From Paulinella micropora (Eukaryota; Cercozoa; Imbricatea; Euglyphida; Paulinellidae), in the NCBI GenBank assembly GCA_019918135.1, contig WBZZ01001696.1, positions 177,001-241,000 of the forward strand: DNA of 64,000 nucleotides. Reading direction: 5' to 3'. Shown one piece after another: positions 26,998-36,900 of the stretch. The first letter of the stretch is position 1. The number at the start of each line of letters is the position of its first letter. Both the position numbers and the translations under genes were made by a program. The notes below the pieces were generated by a model that saw nothing but the letters and a program-made list of their open reading frames with translations, had not been told where the DNA came from and ran no database searches.

Positions 26998-28188
26998 CTA
27001 CTGGCTTTTTTTTTGGCGAAGATTTGGCTTGCCACAACTTTTGCACAGTGATCTTGCGTCAGCGCTTTTGTTTGCTGAGAGTAATTCAGCCCTTCTCTTT
27101 CTAGACTCTGTTGTTCTCTTAAGGCATCGGGTCTCATCCCAATTGTCAGAAAAAGCATCGCTGGGCGAGGGCGTGGTGCCTATGGGCATGTCTGCTTCTG
27201 AGGGCGGCCACGCAACTTCTGTCCCTACCTTTGCACCGTCACACGCAGACGACGAGGTCTCACCGCCTTCTTCGGCCTCCTCTGCTGTGTTGTCACCCTT
27301 CTCGCCCCCAGACCACCAGTTCTCACCACCCTCTTCGGACGGGGGGAGCCTCGGCGGCAGCCTCACGGCTAGCAGCACGCCCCAGGGCCCCACAACATCA
27401 GCCTGTGGCACCTGTGGCGACCTCCTCGAAAATCTTCGTTTAACCTCTCCGTCCAGAAGCAACAGGCTGCCGGCCTCGGCTTTGACGGGGCCCGCTTGTT
27501 CTGTGCTGTCTTTTTTACTCTTCGTTGGCTGCGCTCCATCTTCGTCCTTCTTCTTTTTACCCTTTTTACCGTTCTTGGGCAGTACTTGCAAATGCATTCT
27601 ACCTTCGTCGAGGTCCTCCAACAAAAGCAAAGCTAGGTACTTACCATCCAGCGGTTCTGTGTGTAGCTGTGGCAGGGACCTACGCGGCTCGTTGTGGGGT
27701 TCAAACAAAACGCTGAGCAGTTCCACATCCTGGTCGCCCCTGCTGCGGCCGGCATCTTCATACCACATCTTGAGCAACCGACTCACTAGGACGATGCAGT
27801 ACCTCGCAAATACAGAACCCTGCCAAGCGCTGCCGTTTCTGTTAACAAGTTTGCCCTTCTTCCACTGCCCCTGTTCAGTAAGTGCTTTCGTTGCGCTGAC
27901 CTTGTTAACGTAGGAGCTGTAAAGAAATTTTGCGAGTGCGATTTGTTGTGCTTGCATTAACCCCGTCAGAATTACCATGTCGTGATGTTCCAAGCTCTCA
28001 AACCACCGTTGGTCGAACCAGTCGTAACTAAGAACCCATGTCTGTCGTTGCGGGGGTTGGAGGGGAACGTCTCTGTAGAAGAGTCCTCGGTCGACACCGT
28101 GTTTTTGCTCTTTCTCAAGCCTTGCCTTGAATGCAGGCGTTTGCTGACATTTGAGCCAGTCTGCGAAGTCTGCTTTTTTCTTGTCCAT
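26998..28188 (-). CDS. Paralogous-pair protein B with C-terminal CxxC tail
   Basis: 396 residues from the ATG at 28188; the frame extends upstream without a better ATG. It is homologous to the plus-strand gene at 4436-5413. Shared elements are W-x-LSYD, the DMVILTGLM segment, a GSLLLL strand, VAWPPS and the C-terminal CKSCGKP. It differs by two insertions rich in Lys/Glu and Gly/Glu (near residues 218-240 and 297-325). The central QLHTEP could stand in for an HxD-type iron motif, but the distal ligand is not seen. A remote 2-oxoglutarate oxygenase fold is only a hypothesis. GC content is lower than in neighbouring genes. Confidence 0.85.
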   Translation of the reverse strand: MDKKKADFADWLKCQQTPAFKARLEKEQKHGVDRGLFYRDVPLQPPQRQTWVLSYDWFDQRWFESLEHHDMVILTGLMQAQQIALAKFLYSSYVNKVSATKALTEQGQWKKGKLVNRNGSAWQGSVFARYCIVLVSRLLKMWYEDAGRSRGDQDVELLSVLFEPHNEPRRSLPQLHTEPLDGKYLALLLLEDLDEGRMHLQVLPKNGKKGKKKKDEDGAQPTKSKKDSTEQAGPVKAEAGSLLLLDGEVKRRFSRRSPQVPQADVVGPWGVLLAVRLPPRLPPSEEGGENWWSGGEKGDNTAEEAEEGGETSSSACDGAKVGTEVAWPPSEADMPIGTTPSPSDAFSDNWDETRCLKRTTESRKRRAELLSANKSADARSLCKSCGKPNLRQKKSQ

Positions 28189-28218
28189 CCCGTCCGCCCC
28201 CCACCTGCCCTCCCAGAT

Positions 28219-28232
28219 GTATTTTAAAAAAA
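28219..28232 (-). promoter_or_regulatory. T-rich promoter-like element
   Basis: Minus-strand TTTTTTTAAAATAC about 31-44 bases upstream of the ATG at 28188. Confidence 0.3.
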
Positions 28233-28590
28233 GGTCAAGAGCAGGGAGGCACACAGGATCCCTCTTGTGCGTGTTATGCCGCGCGGGGCTTCCCTTTGCT
28301 TCCCCCCCCCCTGTTAACAATTGTTTCTGTGCCAGCCACCACCCCTCCCCCGGCCCCCCCCCCCCGCCACCTCTCACCCAGGTAGACGGGGAAGGCCGCG
28401 CCAACCGCATGGCCGTGCACGGTCGTAAGCTCTCTTCCTGTCCCCCCCCCTCCCCTTTTCCATTTGACGTTGGGGTGTGCCCGGCTTTTTTTTTAGCTCG
28501 TCTGCCCCCCAGAAAAACGCCGCGCTCCCACAATCCGCTTTCCTTTTTTTTGGGGGTCCCCTTGGTGTAAGCCAACCGGACTAAATTTTG
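28233..28590. other. C-rich divergent intergenic region
   Basis: Runs of 8-12 C and T bases; no coding signal. It lies between the divergent genes starting at 28188 and 28591. Confidence 0.5.
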
Positions 28591-29682
28591 ATGGGCAACC
28601 TTTCGTCTCGCGCCACGGATCCTACTACTACACTGCTCGTAGCGGCACATTTGCGCGACGTTGTCCTGTGCCTGACACTCTCCACGATCTCGCGCGGTTG
28701 TCACGTCGTGCTAGCGGCGGGAGACGCTATTTCTCAGTACCGGGCCGCACTTAGGGCGGGCAACGCGCCGGTACGGCGGGGCTTGACAGCCCAAACAACC
28801 GAACGGGCCCTCGGCTTTCTGCTCGAACGTTACGGCCACGGCCTCGTGCGCGTCAGGCCGCACAGCCGCGCCGAGCTGCTGGCGGAGCTCAGCACAAACC
28901 TGTGTGCGCTGCTGCCGCCCGGACAGACGGCCGCCGGTGCGCTGGACAGCGCGGCCTTCGTCGCCCGTACGCTATTGGCAGAGTCAGAGGCGTTGTCGCA
29001 CTACCCGGACACACAGCTCTTGGTGTTTGCGAGCGCCGCACCCAGCAAGGTGAACCAGTACCGCCTGATGCGCGAAGTGCTGCGGGACTGCTTTGTGCGT
29101 TACCAGCCCGTGGCCAAGGTCGTCGTGCCGAACTGCGGCGGCGCGCTGGTCGATCCTGCCGCCTCTGAAATGTGTGCGGTGAGGTGCGCGTTAGAGACCA
29201 TCTACCGTGAGTGCCAGGGCCGGGGCGCGCCGGTGCCGGCCTTTAGCCTGCACTACCAATTGTTTGGCTTCGGCTGCGACGCGCACGCGCCACCAGTCAC
29301 GGCCGCGCTAGACCTCTTGAACTTCCACGACCACCACCCCCAATCGCGGGGCCGCTTCGACGACAACCTGCCAGTGGCCGAAAGGTTTTACCAGCGTTTC
29401 GGGGCGGCCGGCGCCGTACCCGGGCCCGCGCTGGCGGGGTGGGCCGCTGCGTACGAGCTGCTGTGCAAAGGACCGGTCGAGAATTCGTGGTGGTGGGTTT
29501 ACTTCAATGTGTACATCAGCGGCCAGCCCGAGTACGCACGGTTGTTGCTGGCTAGCGCCAACGGACAGGGCGAGGACGCAGTAGAAGAGTTTGACCACGA
29601 CTTCCTGGGCATGTCGAACCAGGAACGCGCCGTGATGGCGCGCAAGCTGTTGGCTAGCTGTTACGTGATCGATTTTCTCTAG
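28591..29682 (+). CDS. Unrecognised 363-residue protein with myristoylation-type N-terminus
   Basis: The ATG at 28591 gives MGNLSSRATD. Gly2 with Ser at positions 5 and 6 fits the N-myristoyltransferase pattern, so the protein may be lipid-anchored at a membrane or inside the virion. The rest is a soluble alpha/beta protein with hydrophobic strands (TQLLVFAS, AKVVVPNCGGALV) and a Trp-rich segment (SWWWVYFNVYI). I recognise no family. The gene is GC-rich, in a single unbroken frame, and ends just before the second hairpin-repeat cluster. Confidence 0.85.
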   Translation: MGNLSSRATDPTTTLLVAAHLRDVVLCLTLSTISRGCHVVLAAGDAISQYRAALRAGNAPVRRGLTAQTTERALGFLLERYGHGLVRVRPHSRAELLAELSTNLCALLPPGQTAAGALDSAAFVARTLLAESEALSHYPDTQLLVFASAAPSKVNQYRLMREVLRDCFVRYQPVAKVVVPNCGGALVDPAASEMCAVRCALETIYRECQGRGAPVPAFSLHYQLFGFGCDAHAPPVTAALDLLNFHDHHPQSRGRFDDNLPVAERFYQRFGAAGAVPGPALAGWAAAYELLCKGPVENSWWWVYFNVYISGQPEYARLLLASANGQGEDAVEEFDHDFLGMSNQERAVMARKLLASCYVIDFL

Positions 29683-29759
29683 CACTAGTGAAAAAAAAAG
29701 TTTAAAAAAAAAGTTTGGCCTCCTCCGGCTTGTACGGAGAAAAAAGTTGGAGTCAAAAA

Positions 29760-30735
29760 AAATACCGCAGGTTACGGTGAATTTTGTCGTCCTCTGCCGT
29801 TATTTGCGGTCTACTGATTTTGTCGTAAATTGTGCCGGTTTCAAAAATTAGCGATAATTTTTTTTTTGGCGACCTGTCGGCAGTGACGCATTTAGAATCG
29901 TTTTTTTTTCGGGAGAAATTGTCGGGAGGGGAAAAAAATAAAAGCATGCAATTTTCCCCGCCCACCAACGTTTCCCTAAAAAAAGACGCTCTGAAATTCG
30001 TCGTTGCCGAAATGTCCTTTTGTCAGAAAAAAATTTAGCACCAGGCGCAAATTACGATGAATTTTTTAGCCGCTGTTTTTGGCCGCGATTTACGACATAC
30101 TAAGATTTTATCGCAAATTGCGATGAACTTTGCACTTTTTCTTTGGCCGCAATTTGCGGCCACTTGAAATTTAGCGCAAATACCACCGGGTTCTAAACAG
30201 CAAAAATTTTTTTTCGACATGCCGGCAGTGACGAATTTAGAATCGTTTTTTTTTCGGGAAACGCCGGCGGGAGGGGAAAAAATCTGTATTTTTTCCCCTC
30301 CCGACAATTTCTCCCGAAAAAAAGACATTCTGAAATTCGTCGTTGCCGAAATGTCCTTTTGTCAGAAAAAAAATTTAGCACCAGGCGCAAATTACGACGA
30401 ATTTTTTCGCCGCTGTTTTTGGCCGCAATTTACGACATACTAAGATTTTTATCGTAAATTGCGATGAACTTTGCTCTTTTTCTTTAGCCGCAATTTGCGG
30501 CCACTTGAAATTTAGCGCAAATACCACCGGGTTCTAAACAGCAAAATTTTTTTTTCGACATGCCGGCAGTGACGAATTTAGAATCGTTTTTTTTTTCGGG
30601 AGAAATTGTCGGGAGGGGAAAAAAATAAAAGCATGCAATTTTCCCCGCCCACCAACGTTTCCCTAAAAAAAAACGCTCTGAAATTCGTCGTTGCCGAAAT
30701 CTTTTTAACAGGCAGTTGCTAAAAGTTTTTAGCAC
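29760..30735. repeat. Hairpin repeat cluster 2 (about 340-bp units)
   Basis: One partial and two fuller units repeat with a period of about 340 bases (AATTTAGCACCAGGCGCAAA at 30032 and 30372). Each has a hairpin core with arms at 29911-29931/29956-29977, 30256-30276/30295-30315 and 30598-30618/30643-30664. The flanks are directly repeated (GTGACGAATTTAGAATCG on the left; CTGAAATTCGTCGTTGCCG on the right). In the middle unit the core is inverted: its right arm is the exact reverse complement of the left arm of the outer two. No gene is present. Confidence 0.85.
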
Positions 30736-30789
30736 CCAGCGCAAAATGCGATGAATTTTATTCTCTAGCCCCACTCTTAGGTGTTGTTT

Positions 30790-30990
30790 TCACTACAAAA
30801 ACCCGGTGGCAGGATCTTGGAATTTTAGCGGGGGTAGGGCTTTTTTTGCTAAAAAAAACCCACGCCTGACACCAGAAAAGATCGGTGCCAGGATTTTGGA
30901 ATTTTTTTCGAGGGTAGGGAAAATCAGACTAAAAAATCCACACCTGTCACCAGAAGAATTCGGTGGCAGGATTTTTTTTATGGCTAAAAA
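30790..30990. repeat. Three short tandem repeats with GGTGGCAGGAT
   Basis: Units of about 80 bases at about 30800, 30880 and 30958 share GGTG(G/C)CAGGAT, a GGGTAGG segment and CACCAGAA, separated by A and T runs. Noncoding, upstream of the 31168 gene. Confidence 0.7.
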
Positions 30991-31167
30991 AAAAAAATCC
31001 CCAGCCCGCGTCGCCCACGCAAAAAAGTGGGTGATAAGCTGGTTTGTTTCTGCTGGGACAATGCAGGGCAAGAAAGAACAAAGAAACACTGCTTCACAAG
31101 CTAAGACCACAACTCTTTCTAATTTTAAAACCACCACTTCTTACAACTGCCAGACCATCTCCGAAAA

Positions 31168-31845
31168 ATGATTTCGTGGTCCGTGGTGCTGCTGTTCTGG
31201 GCCTGGCTGCACGGCACTGACGCTACCTGTGTCATTCAACCATTCAGTCGGCACAACAGGGTATTCCAGGAAGCCCACTGCGCAGGCGTGCTGTCTTGCG
31301 ACGACGAGTGGCATTCCCTAACCCACGTGGAAGCGGATGGCCCCCTTCACCACTACGTACAAGTCCACAGAGACAAATGGAAATCCAACCAGTTTGACTG
31401 CAGATTTGTGGACAGAAATTTAGACGGCACCTACGAACCACCTTTTACTATTCAGCTAAAATGTAAAAGGACAACTGCTGCACTGCACAAGACAGCGCCT
31501 TACAATGAGGTCTTCAGAGTGATCTTTGATCGCAAGTCTGCTCACAACGGCTTCATAGCTTGTCTAGTTATCGCGGGTATTGTTTCTGTGGTGTACCTCC
31601 TGATAGAATTCTTTCTTCCGGGCTGCCTCTCGTGCACCAACAAGGGCTTTCTTCTGTGGCTGGTGGTAGTCTTAGTGTGTTGGCTTATCGGGGCTCATTC
31701 TGGGAGTGACCGAACGCCAGCGCCAAGTTGGCGCAGTATTTGCAGAACTGCCAAATTAAAACCTCGTTCTTCTCATGGGGAAAAATCTGGTGCACTAAGA
31801 TTTGTCTCCAAACCTTGGTTGCTCGAATACAGTTTTTTTTTTTGA
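31168..31845 (+). CDS. Small membrane protein with signal peptide and two helices
   Basis: 225 residues. A signal peptide (SWSVVLLFWAWLHGTDA) is followed by a ~120-residue luminal domain with about seven Cys. Two adjacent membrane helices follow (IACLVIAGIVSVVYLLIEFF near 130-150; LLWLVVVLVCWLIGAH near 162-178), then a basic tail. The last residues (SFFF) are encoded by a T run, so the true C-terminus may differ if the run length is miscalled. GC content is clearly lower than in most genes here. No N-glycosylation hot spot and no known family. Confidence 0.8.
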   Translation: MISWSVVLLFWAWLHGTDATCVIQPFSRHNRVFQEAHCAGVLSCDDEWHSLTHVEADGPLHHYVQVHRDKWKSNQFDCRFVDRNLDGTYEPPFTIQLKCKRTTAALHKTAPYNEVFRVIFDRKSAHNGFIACLVIAGIVSVVYLLIEFFLPGCLSCTNKGFLLWLVVVLVCWLIGAHSGSDRTPAPSWRSICRTAKLKPRSSHGEKSGALRFVSKPWLLEYSFFF

Positions 31846-31984
31846 CAAAAATCACTCCGTTTTTGCATAGCAAATTTGCCGGCCCTTTTCTTAAAAGGCG
31901 GCCCAGCCAGCCCGCACCGCACAAACAGCGAAGGATTAAGGAAGAGGTCCAAGAGGGTCTGATCCTCCTTCGTTTTTTTGTTTT

Positions 31985-33586
31985 TTACGCGGGCACCCAC
32001 TCGTGGTAGCACCGTTTGCCCGTACAAATTCGCACCAAGGTAGGCGAACCGGCGCAGCCGTCCAAATCAAGCCGGCGGTCGGTCCGGATGGTCGTGGCGG
32101 GCGGCAGCCTGGGCAGCCGCAGCCGCCGCAGCGCAGCGGGCGCGGCCTGCAGGTCGACGAACAGTTCGTCAGCGACGTGGAGGTCCGTGCGGCGCAGGGC
32201 GGTCTCTCCTGAGGTTCGCAGCTCCAGCTTGCCGACCTCAACGCAGCCCCCGACAATCTCGCGCTCCCAGCCCCAAGGTAGCTGCACGACCAGGTGCAAG
32301 ATTTCGTTTTTGCCTAGCACCACCGGCGGTGAGCCCGGGGCGTATTGCAGCGACAGATGTAAGGGCGACCAGGTCTCGCCCAGCCAGACAATCCGCGGAC
32401 AGGCTATTAGCGTAAACGAAGCCAGCCGCGACCCCAACGACAACGGGTTGTTGGCAGTGCTGGCCAGCGCCGGACAGTGGCCCAGCAGCAGCCGCTCGAG
32501 CACTAACAAATGTTGGAACCGTCGCAGCGCCTGGCAGTTCAGCGCGCACAGCGAGCCCACCGCCACGCCCGCGGTGGCCAGCGGCCAGCCCTCGACCGTC
32601 GTTAGGCAGGGCAGGTCCACCAGCTTGAGCGACGCCAGCAGGCCCGACGTGGACCGCACGCGCAGCGCCACTAGGTACGGGGCCTGCTCTACCGTTAGTT
32701 CTAACCCTTGTCGATTCTGCGACCAGACGCACAGCGTCGTGCCCGGGTTCCAGTGGCAGCCAGCCACTGCCAGCGAGCGCACCGACTCCGAGAGTTCGGC
32801 CCGGGCCAGCGGCGTGCCAAAGATTGACAAGGAGTCGGCCTTGGCGTGCCAGGCCAGCTTGCGCAGGGTCCTGACGTTCCTCACGACGACGTGCACTCGC
32901 CGCGTTTCTCCCGTCACCGTGAGCTCGCGCAGTATAGTCTCGCGCCCGTGCGCTGGTTGCAGGGTGAGTGTATTCGGGCTGGCGGCGTGCACAAAAGCGG
33001 GGTCCCGGAGCCGGAGCACGCAGACCTGTAGATTTGTCACGGACGCCGTTTCCTCGTCCGAGCCCGGCAGGTCCTGAACGGTGAAGGCGCGCGACCACAA
33101 ACGCTCTGTTGTTTCACGGCGCACCAGCCGGCCGAACGGCGCCGCGGAAAGTGCCTGCCTCTCCTCGTGCAGGCCCCGGTGGTCCAGCACGGTGAGCAGC
33201 GTCTGGTCCTGCAGGTGCCGGAGCGCGAGGCAGCACGCCACCAGGTTGACGACGCTGTACACGCGCCGGCACGCGATCCGTGGGCTGAGGTCCGCAACCG
33301 CCGCGCACCGGAGGACAAAGGGGCTGTTCCAGAAGGCGTCCTTGTGGCGCAGGCCGCTCGCCAGCACCTGGATGACGATGCTTAGCCTGCCGTAGTGGCT
33401 GGGCTGCTGCAGCAGCTCGGCCAGAAAGCAGTGCCAGAGCTTCTCCAGCCGCAGCCTCTCGCGCAGGGCCTTGGTCCACAGGCACCTGGCACCGGTGCCG
33501 AGGGCCGCGACGTCCCTGGCCGGCAGCAAAGGCAGGAGCCATTCTATCACGACCGACAAGCTCTGGTCGCGTCTGGTGGTAGACAT
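31985..33586 (-). CDS. F-box/LRR-like protein
   Basis: 533 residues from the ATG at 33586. The N-terminus (VVIEWLLPLLPARDVAALG, then CLWTKAL) is a plausible F-box. The middle and C-terminal parts contain repeated strand-turn units with ACP, GCH and NCQ turns (for example VRSLAVAGCHW, VGSLCALNCQALRRF, LASFTLIACPRIVWLG), as in degenerate leucine-rich repeats. It is divergent from the RNA polymerase gene across a ~400-base gap holding a perfect inverted repeat. The likely role is a substrate adaptor for a host SCF ubiquitin ligase, inferred from domain type. Confidence 0.83.
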   Translation of the reverse strand: MSTTRRDQSLSVVIEWLLPLLPARDVAALGTGARCLWTKALRERLRLEKLWHCFLAELLQQPSHYGRLSIVIQVLASGLRHKDAFWNSPFVLRCAAVADLSPRIACRRVYSVVNLVACCLALRHLQDQTLLTVLDHRGLHEERQALSAAPFGRLVRRETTERLWSRAFTVQDLPGSDEETASVTNLQVCVLRLRDPAFVHAASPNTLTLQPAHGRETILRELTVTGETRRVHVVVRNVRTLRKLAWHAKADSLSIFGTPLARAELSESVRSLAVAGCHWNPGTTLCVWSQNRQGLELTVEQAPYLVALRVRSTSGLLASLKLVDLPCLTTVEGWPLATAGVAVGSLCALNCQALRRFQHLLVLERLLLGHCPALASTANNPLSLGSRLASFTLIACPRIVWLGETWSPLHLSLQYAPGSPPVVLGKNEILHLVVQLPWGWEREIVGGCVEVGKLELRTSGETALRRTDLHVADELFVDLQAAPAALRRLRLPRLPPATTIRTDRRLDLDGCAGSPTLVRICTGKRCYHEWVPA

Positions 33587-33666
33587 CGACGGAAAATACT
33601 ACAACCTACACCGCCACGCGCAGACAAAAAAAAAAAAGACCAAGCAAAAAAAAAACAAGGGATGGA

Positions 33667-33765
33667 TTCATCGTTGGGTGTGTGTGTGGGTGGAGAAGGG
33701 GGGGGGGGACCGCACCAAGCTGTCGGAACCTCCTCCTCCCCCCCCCCCCCACACCCAACGATGAA
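33667..33765. promoter_or_regulatory. 16-bp perfect inverted repeat in divergent promoter region
   Basis: TTCATCGTTGGGTGTG at 33667-33682 is the exact reverse complement of 33750-33765. Between them a G run (from about 33699) faces a C run (about 33738-33750), so a longer stem could form. It lies between the divergent F-box and RNA polymerase genes, where promoters for both are expected. It could be a regulatory site, a hairpin, or a relic of an inserted element. Confidence 0.7.
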
Positions 33766-33992
33766 CCCCCCCCCTCCTTTTCCCCCTTAGGCTGGCTCTC
33801 TAGCCCTTCCAGGCTTGGGTCCGCCAACCCTTGGGTTGGAACCCGCCCCCCCCCCCCCCCGCGCCCGCCACTGCCCCCCCCCCCGGGCCGTGCCTTTCTC
33901 CCGCCCCGGCGCGGGGGACCCCCCTAAAGAGAAGGTAGTGGTGGCCGGGAGGCAGGGGCGGAGAACTCGGCCAGCACATTCCGCTGCCGAAG

Positions 33993-36900
33993 ATGCACGG
34001 CAAGTGGGCGCCCGCTACCTGTGCTAGGCCCGCAGCGCACGGCCGCCACCGGCGGCCCCCGTCCTCGGTCACCGCGTGCATCCCGTCCGACAGCACGATC
34101 CGCGACGTGTCGATCGGCTGCCTCAGCGGGCGCGGCACCGAGGAAAACCCCCACGACTTCACCTTTGACGACCGCAGCCTGCGGGTAGACCCGCAGAGCG
34201 GGCGCTGCGAGCTGTGCGGCGGGGACGTCCTGTCGTGCCCCGGCCACCAGGGACACCTGGAGTTTCCGGAGCCGTTCCTGCTGCCGCAGCTCAAGAAACA
34301 AGTGTACCAGGCGCTCGTGCTGGCCTGCAAGTTCTGCGGCGCACACTTGTGGGACACGGGAGCGCTAGTTTCCACCAAGGCGCCGGCGCCGGCGTTGGCC
34401 GCCAAGCTTACCCAGGCAGAGCTGGCGGCCGCCCGGCAATCGATCTCGGTGGCGCTCCCGTTCCCGGACCACGGCGCGCGTTCGGAAGTAGCGGGGGTAC
34501 TGGAAAAACCGGACCCGGCCGAGTTCTGGGCGGCGTTCGCCGCGTGTGGCGGCAATGTACTCGCGGGCCTGGAGCCCCGGGCGGCCGCGCTGGTGCTGCA
34601 GCCGCGCACTACGGCCGAGCTGACGGCCCCCGAGGTCGCCAGCGCCTGGGAGGCGCAGCCACAGCTCGCGGCGTGGCGCGCGGCCGCGGCGGCCGCGTTC
34701 GGCGCCTGGCGCACACAACCCCGCGGCAAGCGGCGCCCGTGCCAGGAGCGCGCGCCACAGGCGGCCGTGCTGATCCGCACCCGCCAGGTGCTGGAGTTCG
34801 GGGCTCAGGCGGCCGAGATGACGCTGCTGACACTGACCATGCTGGTACAGCAAGAACGCGTGCTGCACGAGACGCTGGTGCAGCGGCTGGAACGGCTCGC
34901 GCACCTGGGCATGACGAGGCGCGCCAGGGGGCAGTTCGTGCGCAGCACGCCCCCGTGCGAACGCCAGGCGCTGGCCGGGGCCCCGAGCCTCGAACGCTGC
35001 CGGCAGGACTGTCACGCGCGCCTGGACACACTGTCGGCCGCCCTGGGTCGTTTGGAGCGGCCCGGGACGCCGGTTGAGGGGCTGGCGAAGCAGCGCCTGC
35101 AGAAGGACCCGCGCGCCGCGCGGCTGGACCCGGAGCAGTGGCGGGCCTTTGTGGTCAAGGCGGTCTACTCGGCCACGGCGCAGCGCAAGCACTTTTACCT
35201 GCAGTGCTCGCCGTGTCTGGGTGGCTGCGGCGGGGCCCAGCCGACCATCAAAGAACGCGGCACCTCTTTCGGCTGCGACTTCCGGGAGGGCTCGGCGGCG
35301 TTCGAACCTACTAACATGTACTGGCGCGTGCTGCTCGCCGCCAACCGCCTCCCGCTGGCCCGGCTGGGGCTGCCCTCCGGGCTGCAGTACGCCTTCCGGC
35401 TCAGCGCCCTGGCGGCGTCCCGCGCCCTGCTCCCGTTCGTGCGTGCGGCCGTGGGCGGCAGGCAGGCCCTGCTCAACTACGGGCGCGACCTGACGCAACA
35501 GATCACGCAGCTGATCGAGCTGCTGCGCTGCGCCTGGGAGGTGCGGCAGTCGTGGGAAGAAACCGTAGCCACCCGTGCGGTAGCGGGCGGGGTGCTGTTG
35601 TCCGCCGAGCTGGCGGGTGACCCGCTCGCCAAGGAGTACAAGCAGACGCTCAACTCCGCGTACTACTGCTGGCACTCGACCTTCAGCCGCGGCGGCGGCG
35701 ACGGCGCGCTCGAGGACCAGCTGGGGCAGGTGTCCAGGAACCTGAGCGAGCTGTTGGGCAAGAAGGACGGCGAGTTCCGCAAGAACGGGCTCGGCAAGCG
35801 CATCGACCACTCGGCCCGCGGCGTGCTGATCTGCAACGCGCTCGTGCCGTTGGGCTACGTCGCGCTGGGGCTCGGCATGCTGCGCACGCTGCGGGAGAAG
35901 ATCGTGGTGGGCGCCCACAACCTCGCGGCCGTCCGCGCGGCCGCGGACCAGGTGCAGCGCGCCCGGGCCGAGCTAACGGTTCTCCGCCGGCGGCTGGCGG
36001 AAGCGCGGACCGCGCGGCGCGAGTGCGAGGTGCTGCAACTGCTCGAGGGCAGCGACGACCTGCAGCACAACGACGTGTACCCGAACCTCGGGCGCCTGTG
36101 GCGCGCCAATGGGAGCCCGCCGCTGCTGCTAGAGCAGACAGTGGGGACTTACTCGTCGCACATCGGGGCCGGCGACGTGATTGAGGTGAGCCTGACCGAG
36201 GGCAGCAAGGTCGTCGTGAACCGCCAGCCCACGCTGTCGCCGCAGAGCGCGCGCGTGTTCACTGTCCTGGCGCCGCGCAGGCCCCTGTATGCTACGGCGG
36301 CGCCGCAGCACTACTGCGTCGCGCTGAACCCGATCGAGGAAATACCCTTCAACGGCGACAACGACGGCGACGTTGTCACCGTCATTGCGCTGCAGGACTT
36401 GCAGTGCTGCTGGAGCTCCGAGGAGACCATGGGCTCCGCGCTGCTGGCCACGTCGCGCGCGGCCGGCGAGAACGTGGCGAAGCTGGCGCAGGACAACCTG
36501 GCGGTGCTGTTCCACGCGTTGACTACGGACCAGACGTACCGGCAGGAGGAGTTGTTGCACTTGTACGCGCTGCTGGAACGGCACGTGCCCGCGCCGCGCG
36601 GTGCGCGGATTGCATTGCCGCCACAGCGGCCACAGCCCGCGGGTGGCGGGGAGGCGCTGGCGTCCTGCTGGGACGTGGTGGCTACGTTCCTGCCGGAGGG
36701 CTTCGTGCCGCCCTGGATCACCGGCGACGGCTCGCGGGCCGAGTGGCGCTGCGCGTCGATGTGGAACAAGGCCTGGCTCGGCCAGGGCGCCACCAGCCTG
36801 ACCAAGCTGCTGCACGCCGACTACGGGCCCGAGTGGGCGGCCCTGTTTCTCAACTGCGTCAGCGTCTTCGTGCTCTGGTCCAACGAGCGCCACAGCACCA

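Noticed and set aside
29760-30735. CRISPR array
   Set aside because: Repeat units are about 340 bp with internal hairpins and no regular spacers; not a CRISPR pattern.
34365-35918. Long open frame (517 codons) antisense to the RNA polymerase gene
   Set aside because: It lies wholly opposite a conserved polymerase domain; high GC suppresses stops on the other strand. No independent protein pattern.
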